From Pyrobaculum sp. (GTDB lineage Archaea > Thermoproteota > Thermoprotei > Thermoproteales > Thermoproteaceae), in contig WYEI01000139.1 in the NCBI GenBank assembly GCA_009903905.1, forward strand, positions 1-5,849: a stretch of 5,849 bases of DNA, read 5' to 3'. Both the position numbers and the translations under genes were made by a program. Positions 4,649 through 5,849 of this stretch are shown piece by piece. The first letter of the stretch is position 1. Every line of letters begins with the position of its first letter. The notes beneath the pieces were generated by a model. It made no database searches. It was given only the letters and a program-made list of their open reading frames with translations, and was not told where the DNA came from.

Positions 4649-4856
4649 CAGCTACCTAGTGCAATCCACCATCTTCTACTCAAGGCGGCCATTTTCTCCT
4701 CCAGCTGTCTTATGTCTTAGGTGCGAGGCTCTGCCGGGTCATCAGCTTGGCGGGCACCTCGTAGTGATCAGCAACCACGCCGTCGAAGCCTCCAGGAAGA
4801 TCTCTAGATGCCCCATCAACATCCATATACCTCATCGACAGGACCCGCAACCACAT
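4648..4856 (-). pseudogene. Small decayed gene or gene fragment, unknown family
   Basis: A minus-strand frame opens with ATG at 4856-4854, immediately after a TAG. It runs for 48 residues (including RYMDVDGASRDLPGGFDGVV and ADHYEVPAKLMTRQ) to a TAA at 4712-4710. Sense then continues in a neighbouring frame as IRQLEEKMAALSRRWWIALGS, ending with a TGA at 4650-4648. Joining the two by a one-base change near 4716 gives SLAPK-IRQLEEKMAAL, a natural helix start, so I read this as one frameshifted gene of about 68 residues or the 3' part of a larger one. No promoter at leaderless spacing was found before the ATG. I do not recognise a family; EEKMAALSRRW faintly resembles the linker of archaeal DUF3782-type proteins. 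The + strand frame over the same region is Pro/Arg/Ser-rich and unconvincing. Confidence 0.35.
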
Positions 4857-4904
4857 CTAAACAGAGATAAAGGAGGTTACAAGACCTCGGGGTCAAAAGA
4901 TGGA

Positions 4905-4938
4905 GAAAAAGGGGGTTTATGGGAAAAAGGGGATTTAT
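4905..4938 (-). terminator. Duplicated T-rich terminator at the phosphatase gene end
   Basis: Two 16-bp copies lie 18 bp apart: GAAAAAGGGGGTTTAT (4905-4920) and GAAAAAGGGGATTTAT (4923-4938), identical at 15 of 16 positions. On the minus strand each provides a CCCCTTTTTC run, so RNA from the phosphatase gene meets T5 tracts at 4928-4924 and 4910-4906. The second copy includes the TAA stop (4937-4935). No hairpin is needed for archaeal termination. The arrangement looks like a local tandem duplication. Confidence 0.55.
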
Positions 4939-5849
4939 TTCAGGACCCAGATGGGAGTGAAGGTGGCGTTTCTGAGCTCCAGCCCGAGTAGGGCGGCGAT
5001 GGTGGAGCCCACCTGCGGCGAATAGGCCTCAAAGCCCTTCATCTGTCTCACCTCGACGCCCTTGCCCCATATGCCGATGATGGAGCGGAGCTCCTTCCAG
5101 CTCCCCAGGTCGTCGTGGCAGCCGGTCTTGGAGTAGACGAAGGGTATGGGAGTGTTTACCACATTGTCTCTAGTGGCGCTTTTGTCGGCGCAGTACCCAG
5201 GCTTCACGGCTATGGCTATGTCGCCTATGCGCGACTGGAGTCTCGCAGGTCCGTCGAGGAAGAGCACCGATGTGTCGTGGCCGTAGATAGGCGCCAAAGG
5301 CCCAGCGGCCTGGCCGGTTCTGGCGACGACGAGGGCGAAGGGCCACTCGCCGGTGGCTGGGTCGCGGATGGAGAGCAACACCTCCATTACCCTCTCCACC
5401 ACTCTGCTGTATGTGGCGGGGTCGGCCTTGTACTTGGGGTTGATGAAGATGTAGCCGCCGTCGTAGTAGGCCACTGAGCGGGAGAAGTCGGGGTTGCCCT
5501 TTGCGTCTGTGACCAGGAGGCCGGCGCGCCTAAGGGCGGTGTTTATGGCGACAGAGCCCTTAACGCCCCACATGCCGTGGTCGCCCACTACGATCAACAC
5601 GTCGCCGTTTTTCATCTCTTTCATAAACTCGCCGATCCACTGGTCTATCCTAGCCCACATGCCGAGGTAGGTCCTCCTGGCCCACTCGGCGATGGTGGCA
5701 TTGCTGTACGGCATGGACGGGTCCATGAGGCCGAGTATGGCGTGCTCCACCGGGTCGGGCGTCACGTCGTAGCCCGTCATCAGCTGGAACTCCACGTTCT
5801 TAAGCACGAAGAGGTTAGTGCGCCAGTAGTAGTCCACGGTGTAGTTCAC
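4935..5849 (-). CDS. Alkaline-phosphatase-superfamily enzyme (phosphodiesterase/pyrophosphatase type), 5'-truncated
   Basis: The C-terminal 304 residues are present; the gene runs off the right edge, and the GTG at 5849 is most likely an internal Val. Counting from that codon, metal-binding motifs of the superfamily appear in order: PDPVEH (31-36, Asp32 and His36), GDHGM (89-93, Asp90 and His91) and YGHD (189-192, His191). These match the two-zinc site of type I phosphodiesterase / nucleotide pyrophosphatase proteins. The remaining metal-binding Asp and the Thr/Ser nucleophile should lie in the missing N-terminal part. The enzyme would hydrolyse phosphate mono- or diesters; the substrate, and whether a signal peptide or membrane anchor exists, cannot be judged here. 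Cysteines (about 220 and 244) flank a loop near the C-terminus and could pair. The TAA at 4937-4935 is followed by a duplicated T-rich terminator. Codon use and composition resemble the intact SQR gene. Confidence 0.85.
   Translation of the reverse strand: MNYTVDYYWRTNLFVLKNVEFQLMTGYDVTPDPVEHAILGLMDPSMPYSNATIAEWARRTYLGMWARIDQWIGEFMKEMKNGDVLIVVGDHGMWGVKGSVAINTALRRAGLLVTDAKGNPDFSRSVAYYDGGYIFINPKYKADPATYSRVVERVMEVLLSIRDPATGEWPFALVVARTGQAAGPLAPIYGHDTSVLFLDGPARLQSRIGDIAIAVKPGYCADKSATRDNVVNTPIPFVYSKTGCHDDLGSWKELRSIIGIWGKGVEVRQMKGFEAYSPQVGSTIAALLGLELRNATFTPIWVLK

Noticed and set aside
4659..4991. Plus-strand open frame of 110 residues
   Set aside because: It runs through the duplicated terminator and into the phosphatase coding region; low-complexity Gly/Lys tail.
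5115..5477. Plus-strand open frame of 120 residues
   Set aside because: Gly/Val-rich antisense shadow of the phosphatase-superfamily gene.

Overview
The window most likely comes from a hyperthermophilic crenarchaeon of the Thermoproteales (Pyrobaculum/Thermoproteus-like). This is inferred from GC-rich coding sequence, GTG and TTG starts, TATA boxes centred about 23-25 nt before start codons (leaderless transcripts), T-tract terminators and the gene content (archaeal sulfide:quinone oxidoreductase, DUF1641, AbrB-PIN toxin-antitoxin). No rRNA, tRNA, CRISPR array or transposase gene is visible.

Layout. 1-456: the tail of an upstream gene, then an unrecognised 139-residue protein with a possible degenerate PD-(D/E)XK nuclease pattern, both on +. 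457-955: no intact gene; the minus strand reads like a decayed gene split over several frames, and a palindromic TATA-like element lies at 925-936. 967-1194: a short + strand ORF that looks like a truncated remnant. 1195-1454: a minus-strand remnant of cytochrome bd oxidase subunit I (cydA). 1588-3215: the intact core, a minus-strand two-gene operon of sulfide:quinone oxidoreductase followed, by an ATGA overlap, by a DUF1641 protein. 3370-3733: a frameshifted membrane-protein gene on minus with an apparently intact promoter. 3780-3873: a strongly foldable stretch on + preceded by a TATA box, a candidate non-coding RNA. 4026-4619: a vapBC toxin-antitoxin pair in which vapC carries an apparent one-base deletion at a catalytic aspartate codon. 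4648-4856: a small decayed minus-strand gene. 4905-4938: duplicated T-rich terminators. 4935-5849: the C-terminal 304 residues of an alkaline-phosphatase-superfamily enzyme running off the right edge on minus.

How it fits together. SQR would oxidise sulfide and pass electrons to the membrane quinone pool; DUF1641 proteins commonly accompany such flavoproteins. The cydA remnant lies just downstream on the same strand, so the locus may once have linked sulfide oxidation to a quinol oxidase. The intact genes are islands among four or five decaying ones, which suggests a degenerating accessory region, or an assembly rich in single-base indels. The best candidates for something new are the structured RNA at 3780-3873 and the vapC lesion.
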